A DNA stretch of 64,000 nt from Brachybacterium squillarum M-6-3 (GCF_000225825.1 NZ_AGBX01000007.1:186001-250000), one strand, 5' to 3'. Shown: positions 32,971 to 44,609, numbered from the stretch's first letter. The notes: generated by a model not told the origin, from the sequence alone. A program made the numbers and translations.

Positions 32971-33094
32971 CTGCCAGGGCACGGAACACCGCTACCTCCC
33001 CGCACGTCAGACGGAGGTGTTGGCAGGCACCAGGTCACACCAACCCGCCGGGGCCTGCTCGCGGCCACCGCGCTGTTCGCCCTCGCGGCTTGCC
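32971..33094 (+). pseudogene. Broken duplicate of the 5' end of the flavodoxin lipoprotein gene
   Basis: These 124 bp align to 33782-33906, covering the leader and first codons of the flavodoxin lipoprotein gene, at roughly 80% identity by eye. The start codon ATG has become AGG, and the similarity ends after the signal-peptide codons. It is a remnant with no product. The copies are about 800 bp apart and bracket an AT-richer segment. Confidence 0.8.
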
Positions 33095-33151
33095 TTCCGA
33101 ACAAAAAATCCTGTCACGGTCATTTCGCGCTACTCGGACAACGGAGTCGAT

Positions 33152-33598
33152 TTATCCAGTCGGATGCGCCACCTCCGAGCAATTCCGGCCCGAACGATCA
33201 ACTTCTGGCGTCAGGCAGTAGTAGAACAAAAGCCAAGCAGCAAATACGATTGCTGTAATCAGTGTTGTTGCGGCCCATGCGTGATTATCAAGGAGATCGA
33301 TGAACATTCCCAATATTGGGAGGGATGTGCCCTCAAGGTGAACATTCGAGTACCCTTCTACTGAGACAATCCCTGCGAAGGCGCTACTTCCTGCCACAAC
33401 TCCCGCCATCCAGGAAGGGCTATGGATCGTGTGTTGGGAGCGACCCGACCATGCGGTGAGGTATACCAAGAGCAGGATAATGATGCCTGAAAGCCATGGG
33501 AGTCGGCCATAGGCGACCGTGGCCCAAATCGGAGCAGTTACGAGGAATGTGGCATTTGCGGAAGAGTAGATCCGCGTACGATTACTCAACGGCACCAC
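33152..33598 (-). CDS. Small AT-richer membrane protein, unknown
   Basis: A 148-residue protein with about four hydrophobic segments ('FLVTAPIWATVAYG', 'LSGIIILLLVYLTAW', 'MAGVVAGSSAFAGIV', 'TTLITAIVFAAWLLFYYC'). GTG 33598 or 33595 lies immediately behind AAAGG, an unusually tight spacing. Codon use is visibly less GC-rich than in neighbours, which suggests recent transfer. I do not recognise the family. It sits between the two copies of the flavodoxin 5' region. Confidence 0.55.
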   Translation of the reverse strand: MVPLSNRTRIYSSANATFLVTAPIWATVAYGRLPWLSGIIILLLVYLTAWSGRSQHTIHSPSWMAGVVAGSSAFAGIVSVEGYSNVHLEGTSLPILGMFIDLLDNHAWAATTLITAIVFAAWLLFYYCLTPEVDRSGRNCSEVAHPTG

Positions 33599-33842
33599 CT
33601 TTCGTTTAAGTAGTGCGATAGCATTAAGCTAGCGCTTTCGGGATTGATGCCTATGAGGTGCCAGCTGGGTTAGGTCGCCAGGCTAACGGTCGGCTTCATA
33701 ATCCACTCGTCGTCGGTGGGAGTCAATCGGACGAGTCGGGTCCCTGGGAAGTGGCAAAGACAGTTCCGTTAGATCCCTGCCCTGCCAGGGCACTGAACAC
33801 CGCTCCCTCCCCGCGCACCCGCCGGAGGTGTTGGCTGGCACC

Positions 33843-35653
<1,811 letters not shown>

Positions 35654-35681
35654 CCGGATCCGCGGGCTGCAGGGAGCCGGG

Positions 35682-36485
35682 TCAGCGACTCGCGTAGAAC
35701 GCCACCGCCGAGGACGCCGCCACGTTCAGCGAGTCCACCCCGTGCATCATCGGGATGGTGACGCGGCGGTCCAGCCGGGCGTCGGCGCCGGGGGTCATGC
35801 CGTGGCCTTCGGTGCCGAACACCAGGGCGAGGCGCGGGTGGTCCTCGGCGACCAGCGCGTCCAGGGTGATGGCGCCCTCGCCGAGGGTCATCCCGGCCAC
35901 GGTGAAGCCCTGCTCCTGGAGCGTGCCGATGCCGTCCGGCCAGGGGTCGATGCGGGTCCAGGGCACTTGGAAGACGGTGCCCATCGACACCCGGATCGCG
36001 CGGCGGTACAGCGGGTCGGCGCAGCGCGGGGTGACCAGCACGGCGTCCACCCCGAGGGCGGCCGCGGAGCGGAAGATCGCGCCGACGTTGGTGTGGTCGA
36101 CGATGTCCTCGAGGATCGCCACCCGGGAGCGCTCCCGCTCCCCCAGCAGCCCCTGAAGGCTCGGCAGTGCGGGCCTCTGCATGGCCGCGAGCGCCCCGCG
36201 GTGCAGGTGGAAGCCGGTCAGGGTCTCCAGCAGCGCCTCCTCCCCCACGAACACGGGCAGCTCCGGGAATCGCTCGAACAGCGGGGAGAAGCGCGGCAGC
36301 CACTTCTCGGACATCAGGAAAGAGCGCGGCCGCATCCCGGCATCCAGCGCCCGGGAGATCACCTCGTAGCTCTCGGCCATGAACAGCCCGCGCTCGGGCT
36401 CGATCCGGGAGCGCAGGCGCACATCGGTCATGCGCAGGTAGTCGTCCAGCCGGGGATCCTCGGTGGACGTGATCCGTTCGATCAC
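35682..36485 (-). CDS. SpoU/TrmH-family RNA 2'-O-methyltransferase
   Basis: A 267-residue SPOUT methyltransferase. Motif 1 is 'EDIVDHTNVGAIFRSAAALG' (catalytic Arg and Asn), motif 2 'RLALVFGTEGHGM', and motif 3 'VTIPMMHGVDSLNVAASSAV', which form the trefoil knot binding S-adenosylmethionine. The N-terminal 90 residues resemble an L30e-like RNA-binding domain. The target (rRNA or tRNA ribose) cannot be told. GTG 36485 is the start. It follows the ABC gene by 10 bp and is probably cotranscribed with it. Confidence 0.92.
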   Translation of the reverse strand: MIERITSTEDPRLDDYLRMTDVRLRSRIEPERGLFMAESYEVISRALDAGMRPRSFLMSEKWLPRFSPLFERFPELPVFVGEEALLETLTGFHLHRGALAAMQRPALPSLQGLLGERERSRVAILEDIVDHTNVGAIFRSAAALGVDAVLVTPRCADPLYRRAIRVSMGTVFQVPWTRIDPWPDGIGTLQEQGFTVAGMTLGEGAITLDALVAEDHPRLALVFGTEGHGMTPGADARLDRRVTIPMMHGVDSLNVAASSAVAFYASR

Positions 36486-36495
36486 GGGTGCGGGC

Positions 36496-37290
36496 TCAGG
36501 ACAGCTGCAGGGAGCGCGCGGTGAAGCGCTCGCCGCGGGCCTCGACCACCAACGGCAGCCCGAAGGTGCGGGTGAGGTTCTGCGAGGTCAGGGTCTCGGC
36601 GATGGGGCCGGCGGCCACGAGCTCGCCCTCGCGCAGCAGCGCCACGTGGGTGTACCCGGGCGGGATCTCCTCCACGTGGTGGGTGACCAGCACGGTCACC
36701 GGGGTGGCGGGGTCCTTGGCGAGCCGCCCCAGGGTGCGCACCAGGGCCTCGCGCCCGCCGAGGTCCAGGCCGGCGGCGGGCTCGTCCAGCAGCAGCAGCT
36801 CCGGGTCGGTCATCAGGGCGCGGGCGGCCAGCACCCGCTTGCGCTCGCCGGTGGAGAGGGTGCCGAACATGCGCTGCTCGAGGTCGCCGACGCCGAAGGC
36901 GGCCAGCAGGGTGCGGGCGCGGTCCAGGTCCATCGCGTCGTAGGCCTCGTTCCAGCGCCCGACGACGCTGTACCCGGCGGTGACGACCACGTCGAGGGCG
37001 GTCTCGTCGGCCGGGATGGTGTCGGCCAGCTCCTGGGAGGCCAGGCCCAGCAATGGCCGCAGCTCGAAGACGTCAACCCGGCCGAGGCGCTCGCCGAGCA
37101 CCTCGACGGTGCCGGAGGTGGGGTGCAGGCGGGTGGACAGCAGCCGCACCAGGGTGGACTTCCCGGCGCCGTTGGGGCCGAGCACGGCCCAGCGCTCCCC
37201 CTCCGCGATCTCGAGGGAGACCTCATGCAGGAGGTCCCGGCCGGAGCGTCGCACGACGACATCGGACAGGGAGGCAGCAGCGATCGGCAT
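36496..37290 (-). CDS. ABC transporter ATP-binding protein
   Basis: A 264-residue ATPase with Walker A '[15 protein letters not shown]', Q-loop region '[12 protein letters not shown]', signature '[16 protein letters not shown]', Walker B '[13 protein letters not shown]' and switch His '[12 protein letters not shown]'. It resembles the single-domain ModF/YlmA-like proteins that lack a neighbouring permease, and none is encoded here. ATG 37290 is preceded by TAGGCT and six bases, so the mRNA may start at the ATG (leaderless). Confidence 0.92.
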   Translation of the reverse strand: MPIAAASLSDVVVRRSGRDLLHEVSLEIAEGERWAVLGPNGAGKSTLVRLLSTRLHPTSGTVEVLGERLGRVDVFELRPLLGLASQELADTIPADETALDVVVTAGYSVVGRWNEAYDAMDLDRARTLLAAFGVGDLEQRMFGTLSTGERKRVLAARALMTDPELLLLDEPAAGLDLGGREALVRTLGRLAKDPATPVTVLVTHHVEEIPPGYTHVALLREGELVAAGPIAETLTSQNLTRTFGLPLVVEARGERFTARSLQLS

Positions 37291-37296
37291 GCTCCG

Positions 37297-37302
37297 AGCC
37301 TA
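37297..37302 (-). promoter_or_regulatory. Putative leaderless-type -10 box of the ABC ATPase gene
   Basis: On the minus strand, TAGGCT is followed by six bases and the ATG at 37290. A TANNNT element at this distance is the signature of leaderless transcripts in actinobacteria. Confidence 0.5.
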
Positions 37303-37390
37303 TCGCCCTGCGGCCCCTACACTGGCCGGGCCCGCCGACCGGTGCGCCGTGCGACGGGCCGCCCCCTCTCCGGCTCCCCAGGAGGTCGCC

Positions 37391-38878
37391 GTGCCGCATC
37401 GTCCCGTCTCCCTGCACGCCCCCGCGGGCACCGTGGCCGCCGCGGTGATCGCCGAGCGCATCGACGCCCTGCTCGCCGACGCCGAGGAGGTGCCGCAGGA
37501 GTTCCCGACCGAGGTGCTCGCCGCCGCCGAGCAGGCCGCCGCCCGCGAGCCCCACGAGCACACGGACCTGCGGGAGATCCCCTTCGTCACCCTCGACCCG
37601 GCCTCCTCCACCGACCTGGACCAGGCCATGCACCTGGACCGGCAGGGCGAGGGCTACCGGGTGCGCTACGCCATCGCCGACGTGCCCTTCGTGGTGGACC
37701 TCGACGGGCCGATCGACGCCGAGGCCCGCCGCCGCGGCGCCACCGTGTACCTGCCCGACCGGCGCATCCCCCTGCACCCGCCGGTGCTCAGCGAGGCCGC
37801 CGCCTCGTTGCTGCCCACGCAGGACACCCCCGCGGTCGTGTGGACCCTGGACCTCGATGCCCGCGGGGAGGTCACGGACGTCGCGCTGGAGCGGGCCGTG
37901 GTGCGCTCCCGCGATAAGCTCGCCTACGACGCCGTGCAGGCGGACCTCGACGCCGGGCGCGGACACCCGATGATGGAGCTGCTGGCCGAGATCGGGGCAC
38001 TGCGCACCGCGCGGGAGGCCGAGCGCGGCGGGGCGAGCCTGGAGATCCCCGAGCAGGAGGTCATCGCCGAGGAGGAGCGGATCCGCCTGAGGTGGCGCCG
38101 CCCCCACCCCATCGAGGACGCCAACGCCCAGATCTCCCTGCTCACCGGTATGGTCGCCGCCGACCTGATGCTGCGCGGCGGCTCGGGCATCCTGCGCACC
38201 TTGCCCCCGGCCGACGCGCGCGCCCGGGAACGATTCCGCCACCAGGCCGAGGCCCTCGGCATCGACTGGCCCGCCGACATGCCCTACGGGGAGCTGCTGC
38301 GCGGCCTCACCGCGGAAGACCCGGCGCACCTGGCGCTGCTGAATCAGGCCGGGGCCCTGTTCCGTGGCGCCTCCTACGCCGCCTTCACCACCCCCGAGGA
38401 GGTGCCGGACGAGCCGGCGCAGGCCGCGATCGCCGCGCCCTACGCGCACACCACCGCCCCGCTGCGGCGCCTGGTGGACCGCTTCGTGCTGCTGGTCTGC
38501 CTGGCCCATGCCCGCGGCGAGGCCCCCGATCCGGCGCTGCTCGCCGCTCTGCCGCTCATCCCGGAGGCCATGCAGGCCACGGCCGCCCGCGCCGGAGATC
38601 TTGAGCGACGCGCCCTGGACCTGGTGGAGGTCGCCGCCCTGGAGTCGCAGGTCGGCGAGACCTTCACCGGCACCGTCATCGAGCGTCGGGAGGCCTCCGT
38701 CGACGAGGACGGCCGCGAGCAGGCCCCCACCCGCGTCGAGGTGCAGCTCGCCGAGCCGCCCGTGACCGCCTGGGTGCCGGGCGACGCCGTGCCCGGCACA
38801 GCCGTGCGGATCCGACTGGAGTCCGTGGACCTGGACGCCCCCTCGGCCACCTTCGTGCTGCACGAGGGGGACGCATGA
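37391..38878 (+). CDS. RNB-domain ribonuclease (RNase II/R-like)
   Basis: A 495-residue exoribonuclease with an RNB catalytic domain. The catalytic acids are in 'FVTLDPASSTDLDQAMHL', followed by 'YAIADVPFVVDLDGPIDAEA' and 'YLPDRRIPLHPPVLSE'; the C-terminal half has 'PYAHTTAPLRRLVDRFVLL' with the conserved Arg. It lacks the cold-shock and S1 RNA-binding domains of full RNase R, as in many actinobacterial RNB proteins. GTG 37391 follows GGAGG. Its stop overlaps the next gene by 4 nt. Confidence 0.92.
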   Translation: MPHRPVSLHAPAGTVAAAVIAERIDALLADAEEVPQEFPTEVLAAAEQAAAREPHEHTDLREIPFVTLDPASSTDLDQAMHLDRQGEGYRVRYAIADVPFVVDLDGPIDAEARRRGATVYLPDRRIPLHPPVLSEAAASLLPTQDTPAVVWTLDLDARGEVTDVALERAVVRSRDKLAYDAVQADLDAGRGHPMMELLAEIGALRTAREAERGGASLEIPEQEVIAEEERIRLRWRRPHPIEDANAQISLLTGMVAADLMLRGGSGILRTLPPADARARERFRHQAEALGIDWPADMPYGELLRGLTAEDPAHLALLNQAGALFRGASYAAFTTPEEVPDEPAQAAIAAPYAHTTAPLRRLVDRFVLLVCLAHARGEAPDPALLAALPLIPEAMQATAARAGDLERRALDLVEVAALESQVGETFTGTVIERREASVDEDGREQAPTRVEVQLAEPPVTAWVPGDAVPGTAVRIRLESVDLDAPSATFVLHEGDA

Positions 38879-39663
38879 GCCAGTCCCCCACGGCCGACCG
38901 GGACCTGGTCGCGCTGCCCCGCACGGCGGTGCTGCTGCTGTGGAGCGCCGCCTACCTGCGCGGCGACCTGGGCCCCGACGACGCCGCCGAGCTGGCCTAC
39001 GGCGCCGACCGCAGCCGCCCCGCACCGGGCGGGGAGGACCTCTTCGACTGGATGACTTCCCTGCGGCGCCTGCCGCTGGCCGCGCCCCGTCTGGTGCTGC
39101 CCCAGCCCGGCCGGATCGCCGGGCTGGTCGGTCCGCCCCCGGCCATCGCCGCCGCGCTGCAGGCCGAGCAGGCCGTCGTGGTCACCGCCGCCGGCCTCGC
39201 CGACCACACCCTGGTGCCCACCCTGATCCCCGAGGACGACCCCCACGGCCGCGGCGCCCGGGTGCGCTGGGAGCGCTACGCCGCCCCGCTCGGCGCCTCC
39301 CTGGCGCCGCCGGCGTCCTCCGGCACCGCCCGCACCGAGCTGCTCACCGCGCTGCGTCGCGCCGCGGACTCCAGCATCGACCTGGACCTGGTGCCGGACG
39401 AGCCGGTGGAGCTGGCCCGGGTGCCCGCCGACTGGACGGTCACCGGCCTGCCCCGCCACCTGGCCGGACGGGAGGCGCACCTGCTGGTGCTGGCCGCCCG
39501 CACCCTGCTGCTGACCCGCAGCGAGCTGGCCGAGGGCTCCCAGCAGACCGTGCAGCTCGCCGAGGCCCAGCGGCGGCGCGCGCTGCTGGCCGAGCTGCAG
39601 GACGCGGCTCGGCAGGCGCTGGTGGAGGCCGTCGAGCGCGTCATCCACCACGAGGCCGGCTGA
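38875..39663 (+). CDS. Conserved hypothetical protein cotranscribed with RNB ribonuclease
   Basis: A 262-residue, Ala/Leu-rich, probably cytoplasmic protein. Visible parts are 'AVLLLWSAAYLRGDLGPDDA', a middle with 'AAGLADHTLVPTLIPEDDPH', and a C-terminal helical segment 'QQTVQLAEAQRRRALLAELQ'. There is no motif I can name. Its ATG overlaps the ribonuclease stop (ATGA), so coupled expression is likely and a role in the same RNA process is possible. A strong hairpin follows at 39681. Confidence 0.75.
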   Translation: MSQSPTADRDLVALPRTAVLLLWSAAYLRGDLGPDDAAELAYGADRSRPAPGGEDLFDWMTSLRRLPLAAPRLVLPQPGRIAGLVGPPPAIAAALQAEQAVVVTAAGLADHTLVPTLIPEDDPHGRGARVRWERYAAPLGASLAPPASSGTARTELLTALRRAADSSIDLDLVPDEPVELARVPADWTVTGLPRHLAGREAHLLVLAARTLLLTRSELAEGSQQTVQLAEAQRRRALLAELQDAARQALVEAVERVIHHEAG

Positions 39664-39680
39664 GCCCGCCCGACGCAGCG

Positions 39681-39717
39681 AGGAGCCCCCGCGACCGGCG
39701 TGGTCGCGAGGGCTCCT
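39681..39717. terminator. Bidirectional terminator hairpin
   Basis: AGGAGCCCCCGCGACC (39681-39696) and GGTCGCGAGGGCTCCT (39702-39717) form a long stem with a short loop between convergent genes. It likely ends both the RNB operon and glgA. Confidence 0.8.
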
Positions 39718-39729
39718 GCACGGGCGGGA

Positions 39730-40926
39730 TCAGGCGCGGTGCTTCGCGAGCACCTGCTCGTAGACCTCGATGGTGCGCTCGGCGATCGAGACCCAGGAGA
39801 AGTGCTCGGCGGCGCGGCGCCGGGAGGCCTCGCCCATCGCCTTCGCCCGCTCGGGGTCGGAGACCATGCGGGTCAGCGCCGCGGCGAGGTCGGCGACATA
39901 GCGGTCCGGGTCCACCGGGGTGCCGGTGCCGTCGTCCACCTGCTCGATCGGCACCAGGTAGCCGGTCTCCCCGTCGACCACGACCTCGGGGATGCCGCCG
40001 GTGGCGGAGGCGACCACGGGGATGCCGCAGGCCATCGCCTCGAGGTTCACGATGCCCAGCGGCTCGTAGATGCTCGGGCAGACGAAGGTCGTCGCGTGGG
40101 TGAGGATCTGCGTGAGCTGGTCCCGCGGCAGCATCTCGGTGATCAGGTGGAGGTTCTCACGGTCCTGGCGCAGCTCCGCGACCAGGGTGTCCACCTCGGC
40201 GGCGATCTCCTTGGTGTCGGGGGCGCCGGCGCACAGCACCACCTGCACCTCCGGCGGCAGGTCCCGCACGGCCCGCAGGAACAGCGGCAGGCCCTTCTGG
40301 CGGGTGATGCGGCCGACGAAGACCACGGTCGGGGCGTCGGGATCGATGCCGCGTTCGGTGAGCACCGTGGTGTCCTGGTTCGGGGACCAGGCGTCGATGT
40401 CGATGCCGTTGTGGACGACGTAGACCTTCTCCGGGTCGATCTGCGGGTAGGACTTCAGGATGTCCCGGCGCATCCCGTCGGAGACGGCGATGATCCCGGC
40501 GGCGCCCTCGTAGGCGGTGCGCTCGGCGTAGGAGCTGAGGCGGTAGCCGCCGCCGAGCTGCTCGGCCTTCCAGGGGCGCAGCGGCTCCAGGGAGTGCGCG
40601 GAGAGCACGTGCGGCATCCCGTACAGCAGGGAGGCGACGTGCCCGGCGAAGTTCGCGTACCAGGTGTGGGAGTGCACCAGGTCGGCGCCCTCGCAGTCCC
40701 GGGCGATGTCCAGGTCGGTGCCGAGGGTGGCCAGCGCCGCGTTGGCGCCCTCCAGCTCCACGGGGGTGCGGTAGGAGGTGGTGTCGGGGGCGTCGCGGTC
40801 GGCGCCGAAGGCCCGCACCTGCACCTCCAGATGGGGACGCAGCACCTGCGTCAGCTCGGCGACGTGCACGCCGGCGCCGCCGTACACCTCCGGGGGGTAT
40901 TCCTTGGTCAACAGATCCACGCGCAT
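39730..40926 (-). CDS. glgA: Glycogen synthase / alpha-maltose-1-phosphate synthase (GT4)
   Basis: A 398-residue GT-B glycosyltransferase of the actinobacterial GlgA/GlgM type. It starts MRVDLLTKEYPPEVYGGAGV (KExPPxxYGGAG glycine loop), has 'LVHSHTWYANFAGH', 'FVGRITRQKGLPLFLRAV' for the C-terminal Rossmann half, and the nucleotide-sugar motif 'VCPSIYEPLGIVNLEAMACG'. Mycobacterial relatives make maltose-1-phosphate from ADP-glucose and glucose-1-phosphate, so the exact acceptor is open. ATG 40926 has GGAGG upstream. It is divergent from glgC, which supplies ADP-glucose. Confidence 0.93.
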   Translation of the reverse strand: MRVDLLTKEYPPEVYGGAGVHVAELTQVLRPHLEVQVRAFGADRDAPDTTSYRTPVELEGANAALATLGTDLDIARDCEGADLVHSHTWYANFAGHVASLLYGMPHVLSAHSLEPLRPWKAEQLGGGYRLSSYAERTAYEGAAGIIAVSDGMRRDILKSYPQIDPEKVYVVHNGIDIDAWSPNQDTTVLTERGIDPDAPTVVFVGRITRQKGLPLFLRAVRDLPPEVQVVLCAGAPDTKEIAAEVDTLVAELRQDRENLHLITEMLPRDQLTQILTHATTFVCPSIYEPLGIVNLEAMACGIPVVASATGGIPEVVVDGETGYLVPIEQVDDGTGTPVDPDRYVADLAAALTRMVSDPERAKAMGEASRRRAAEHFSWVSIAERTIEVYEQVLAKHRA

Positions 40927-41118
40927 CGCGTGCCTCCTTCCCCGGGTCATCCCGGGTCTCACCTCGAGCATCGTCTCGAGCGTCGTCGTGTCACGGACCG
41001 GCCCCGCAGGGACCTTCGTGGTGCCCGGGTGCGGCGGCAGGGCGGTCCGCGCGCGCTCCACGTCGTTCCACATTGTCCACCATGTGCCGGATCGGCGTGA
41101 TCCGGGCCACGTCTGCAT

Positions 41119-41124
41119 TATCCT
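41119..41124 (+). promoter_or_regulatory. Putative -10 box of glgC (leaderless type)
   Basis: TATCCT lies six bases before the glgC ATG. The intervening bases GGAGCC could also be a weak ribosome-binding site, so a leadered start further upstream is possible. Confidence 0.4.
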
Positions 41125-41130
41125 GGAGCC

Positions 41131-42369
41131 ATGTCCAAGAAGGTGCTCGCGATCGTCCTCGCCGGCGGTGAGGGGAAGCGGCTGATGCCGCTCACCCTGG
41201 ACCGCGCCAAGCCCGCCGTCCCCTTCGGTGGGATCTACCGTCTGATCGACTTCGCCCTGTCGAACGTCGTGAACTCCGGGTTCCTGCGCGTCGTCGTGCT
41301 GACCCAGTACAAGTCGCATTCCCTCGACAAGCACATCGCCTCCACCTGGCGCATGAGCTCGCTGCTGGGGAACTACGTCGCTCCCGTCCCCGCCCAGCAG
41401 CGCATGGGCAAGCACTGGTACCTCGGCAGCGCCGACGCCATCTACCAGTCCCTCAACCTGATCGGCGAGGAGAAGCCCGACTACGTCGTGGTGGTCGGCG
41501 CGGACCACGTGTACCGCATGGACTTCTCCCAGATGCTCGACGCCCACATCGAGTCCGGCCGCGACTGCACGGTCGCGGCGATCCGCCAGCCCATCGAGGA
41601 GTCCGACCAGTTCGGCGTCATCGAGGTGGACCAGGCGGACCCGACCCGCATCCAGGAGTTCGTGGAGAAGCCGGCCGAGACCCCGGGCCTGCCCGACGAC
41701 CCCACCTCGGTGCTGGCCTCCATGGGCAACTACATCTTCACCGCCGATGCCCTGGTCAAGGCCGTCACCGAGGACGCCGAGAACGAGGACAGCAAGCACG
41801 ACATGGGCGGCGACATCGTCCCCTACTTCGTGGACCGCGACTCGGCCGGCGTCTACGACTTCATCCGCAACGACGTGCCCGGCTCCACCGACCGCGACCG
41901 CGACTACTGGCGCGACGTCGGCACCCTGGACGCCTTCTACGACGCCCACATGGACCTGATCTCCATCCACCCGGTGTTCAACCTGTACAACAACGACTGG
42001 CCGACCTTCGCGGGCAACCGCAACGTGCCGCCGGCGAAGTTCGTGCACGCCGGACCGGGCCGCGTCGGATCCGCGGTGGACTCGATCATCTCCCCCGGGG
42101 TCGTCGTCTCCGGCGCCCAGATCTCCAACTCGGTGCTCTCGCCGGGGGTGCGCGTGCACTCCTGGTCGCACGTGTCCGACTCGGTGCTGATGGATGGCGT
42201 CTCGGTGGGGCGGCACTGCCAGATCCACCGCGCGATCATCGACAAGAACGTCGTGATCCCGCCGCGCACCCAGATCGGTCTGGACCCCGAGGCGGACCGC
42301 AAGCGCGGCTGGGTGGTCACCGACTCCGGCATCACCGTGGTCGGGAAGGGCACGGTCATCGAGCCGTGA
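41131..42369 (+). CDS. glgC: Glucose-1-phosphate adenylyltransferase
   Basis: A 412-residue ADP-glucose pyrophosphorylase, the first step to glycogen. The nucleotide-binding loop is '[20 protein letters not shown]', followed by '[20 protein letters not shown]', '[13 protein letters not shown]' and '[20 protein letters not shown]'; the Lys-containing '[12 protein letters not shown]' is the sugar-phosphate site, and '[11 protein letters not shown]' follows. A left-handed beta-helix ends the protein. It pairs with divergent glgA. The stop overlaps the GTG of serB by 4 nt. Confidence 0.96.
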   Translation: MSKKVLAIVLAGGEGKRLMPLTLDRAKPAVPFGGIYRLIDFALSNVVNSGFLRVVVLTQYKSHSLDKHIASTWRMSSLLGNYVAPVPAQQRMGKHWYLGSADAIYQSLNLIGEEKPDYVVVVGADHVYRMDFSQMLDAHIESGRDCTVAAIRQPIEESDQFGVIEVDQADPTRIQEFVEKPAETPGLPDDPTSVLASMGNYIFTADALVKAVTEDAENEDSKHDMGGDIVPYFVDRDSAGVYDFIRNDVPGSTDRDRDYWRDVGTLDAFYDAHMDLISIHPVFNLYNNDWPTFAGNRNVPPAKFVHAGPGRVGSAVDSIISPGVVVSGAQISNSVLSPGVRVHSWSHVSDSVLMDGVSVGRHCQIHRAIIDKNVVIPPRTQIGLDPEADRKRGWVVTDSGITVVGKGTVIEP

Positions 42370-43049
42370 GCGCGGCGACGGATCGGGACTCTCCCCTGAC
42401 CGCCACCGCCACCGGGCTGCTGGTCTCCGACGTCGACTCGACCTTCCTCACCCAGGAGGTCATCGAGCTCGTCGCCGAGCACGCCGGCGTCCGCGACCGG
42501 GTCGAGGAGATCACTACCGCCGCCATGCGCGGCGAGCTGGACTTCGCCCAGTCCCTCCGCGCCCGGGTGGCGCTGCTGGAGGGACTGGACGAGTCGGTGC
42601 TCGCCGCTGTGCGGGAGGTGCTGGTCCCCACCCCGGGCGCGGTGGAGCTGATGCGTCGCGCCCGGGAGGTCGGCTGGGTGACCGCGCTGGTCTCCGGCGG
42701 CTTCCACGAGGTGATCGACGAGCTCGCCGCCCAGGTCGGCATCGACCATGTGGTCGCCAACCGTTTCGAGATCGAGGGCGGTCGCTTCACCGGCCGGGTC
42801 TCCGGTCCGATCATCGACGGCGCCGCGAAGCTCGCCGTGCTCGAGAACCTCGCCGCCCGCCACGGCCTGCCCCGCCGGCGGGTGGTGGCGATGGGCGACG
42901 GCGCCAACGACCGGGCGATGGTCGAGGCGGCCGGCACCGGCATCGCCTTCCGCGCCAAGCCCGCCCTGCGCGAGGTGGCGGACGTCGCCCTGGACGACGA
43001 GTCGCTGCTGGACGCCTGGCCCCACCTCGAGGCCGCCGCCGCGCGCTGA
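42366..43049 (+). CDS. serB: Phosphoserine phosphatase
   Basis: A 227-residue HAD enzyme for the last step of serine synthesis. Motif I is '[20 protein letters not shown]' (DxDST of SerB), motif II '[15 protein letters not shown]', motif III Lys in '[12 protein letters not shown]', and motif IV '[20 protein letters not shown]'. No ACT domain is present. The GTG start overlaps the glgC stop, so it is coupled to glgC though functionally unrelated. A perfect hairpin terminator follows. Confidence 0.93.
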   Translation: MSAATDRDSPLTATATGLLVSDVDSTFLTQEVIELVAEHAGVRDRVEEITTAAMRGELDFAQSLRARVALLEGLDESVLAAVREVLVPTPGAVELMRRAREVGWVTALVSGGFHEVIDELAAQVGIDHVVANRFEIEGGRFTGRVSGPIIDGAAKLAVLENLAARHGLPRRRVVAMGDGANDRAMVEAAGTGIAFRAKPALREVADVALDDESLLDAWPHLEAAAAR

Positions 43050-43061
43050 GCCCGCACGCGC

Positions 43062-43097
43062 AGCGCCCCGTCCCGGATCGATCCGGGACGGGGCGCT
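43062..43097. terminator. Terminator hairpin after serB
   Basis: A 36-bp perfect palindrome: AGCGCCCCGTCCCGGAT at 43062-43078 and its inverse complement up to 43097, centred on ATCGAT. It lies between convergent serB and the histidine phosphatase gene and should work in both directions. Confidence 0.85.
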
Positions 43098-43133
43098 TCC
43101 GCGTGGTCAGCGGGGGTGCTCAGGGGGTCGTGC

Positions 43134-43661
43134 TCAGGGGCGCACCACCGTGTGCAGGGTGAGGTCGTCCTCGCCGAGGTCCGCCCAGTGCTCCAGCCCG
43201 CCCGAGAGCACGCCGGTGCCGCCGGTGGGCATCCCGATGCGGGCCTGCGCCACGGAGCCGGGGTCGGAGTCGTCATCGGCCAGGTGGGAGACCAGGGAGG
43301 CCATGGTCGGCTCGTGACCCACCACCAGCACCACCGCGTGCTCGTCGCCCACCGCGTGCAGCAGGTCCATCACCTCGGCGGGGCCGCCGTGGTAGATGTC
43401 CTCGTGGAAGCTGACCTCCCCGTCGAAGCCCGGCATCGCCCCTCGCAGCGACTCCCAGGTGTCCCGGGTGCGCTGGGCGTCCGAGACCAGCACCCGGGTC
43501 GGGCGGACCGACTGGCTGGCGAGGTACTCCCCCACCAGCTGGGCCTGGCTGCGACCACGATCGGTGAGGGGACGCTGCTGGTCGGGCTGGCCACCGCCGC
43601 TGTCCGCCTTTCCGTGACGCATCAGGAGCAGCAGGCGACTGTCGGGGTCGGAGGAGGTCAT
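43134..43661 (-). CDS. SixA-type phosphohistidine phosphatase
   Basis: A 175-residue histidine phosphatase. The catalytic RHG is in 'LLLLMRHGKADSGGG', an Arg is in 'RVLVSDAQRTRDTWESL', and the second His is in 'VVLVVGHEPTMASLV'. SixA-like proteins strip phosphate from His on signalling proteins; the substrate here is unknown. ATG 43661. It lies downstream of fabG on the same strand. Confidence 0.9.
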   Translation of the reverse strand: MTSSDPDSRLLLLMRHGKADSGGGQPDQQRPLTDRGRSQAQLVGEYLASQSVRPTRVLVSDAQRTRDTWESLRGAMPGFDGEVSFHEDIYHGGPAEVMDLLHAVGDEHAVVLVVGHEPTMASLVSHLADDDSDPGSVAQARIGMPTGGTGVLSGGLEHWADLGEDDLTLHTVVRP

Positions 43662-43740
43662 GCGGGGCGTTCACTCTTTCGATCGGGGTGCCGCGGACGG
43701 GCACGGACGGCGCGGAGGCCGGAGGTCTCGGGTCGGGTGC

Positions 43741-44466
43741 TCAGTGTCCCATGCCCAGGCCGCCGTCCACCGGGATCACGGCGCCGGAGATGTAGGCGGC
43801 GTCGTCGCTGGCGACGAAGGCGACCACCTTGGCCACCTCCTCCGGGTCGGCGAAGCGGGCGGCCGGGATGGCGGACTTGTAGGCGGCCTGGCGCTCCTCG
43901 GGCAGGGCCTCGGTCATCTCGGTGGCGATGTAGCCCGGGGCGACGACGTTCGCGGTGATGCCGCGGGAGCCCAGCTCGCGGGTCAGGGCGCGAGCGATGC
44001 CGATCAGGCCGGACTTGGAGGCCGCGTAGTTGACCTGGCCCGGGGAGCCGTACAGGCCGACCACGGAGCTGATCAGCACGATGCGGCCCTTCTTCTTGCG
44101 CACCATCGAGGTGATCACGCGCTTGACGGTGCGGAAGGAGCCGGTGAGGTTCGTGTCCAGCACCGTCTCGAAGGCGTCGTCGCCCATGCGCATCAGCAGC
44201 TGGTCGTCGGTGATGCCGGCATTGGCCACCAGCACCTGGATCGGCCCGTGCTCCGCCTCGGCCGCGGCGATCGCGGCGTCCAGGCTCTCCCCGTCGGTGA
44301 CGTCGGCCGCGAGGGTGAGGGCACCTTCGGGTCCGCCCTGGCCCGAGCGGGAGGTGACGGCCACCTTGTCGCCGCGGCGCAGGAACTCCTCGGCGATGGC
44401 GCGGCCGATGCCGCGGTTGCCGCCGGTGATGAGCACGCTGCGGGGATCGGTGGTGGGCTCGGGCAT
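43741..44466 (-). CDS. fabG: 3-oxoacyl-[ACP] reductase-like SDR
   Basis: A 241-residue short-chain dehydrogenase. It has the NADPH loop 'VLITGGNRGIGRAIAEEF', 'VLVANAGITDDQLL', the Ser of 'ISSVVGLYGSPGQVNYAASK' with catalytic Tyr and Lys, and the FabG-type tail 'PGYIATEMTEALPEE'/'YISGAVIPVDGGLGMGH'. It probably reduces 3-oxoacyl-ACP in fatty acid synthesis, though paralogues exist in actinobacteria. ATG 44466 follows GAGGAG. Confidence 0.92.
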   Translation of the reverse strand: MPEPTTDPRSVLITGGNRGIGRAIAEEFLRRGDKVAVTSRSGQGGPEGALTLAADVTDGESLDAAIAAAEAEHGPIQVLVANAGITDDQLLMRMGDDAFETVLDTNLTGSFRTVKRVITSMVRKKKGRIVLISSVVGLYGSPGQVNYAASKSGLIGIARALTRELGSRGITANVVAPGYIATEMTEALPEERQAAYKSAIPAARFADPEEVAKVVAFVASDDAAYISGAVIPVDGGLGMGH

Positions 44467-44609
44467 CGGGACTCCTCGGAGGTCGGAGGGGTCGACGCGC
44501 CCGCTGGACGCCCCGACCACAGGGCAGGTCGTGGACTACGATACGGGGCAGACCCTGGCGGGATCCTTGGGGGGAGACCCGTCACCCCGATGCTGTGGAG
44601 GAGGCCCTC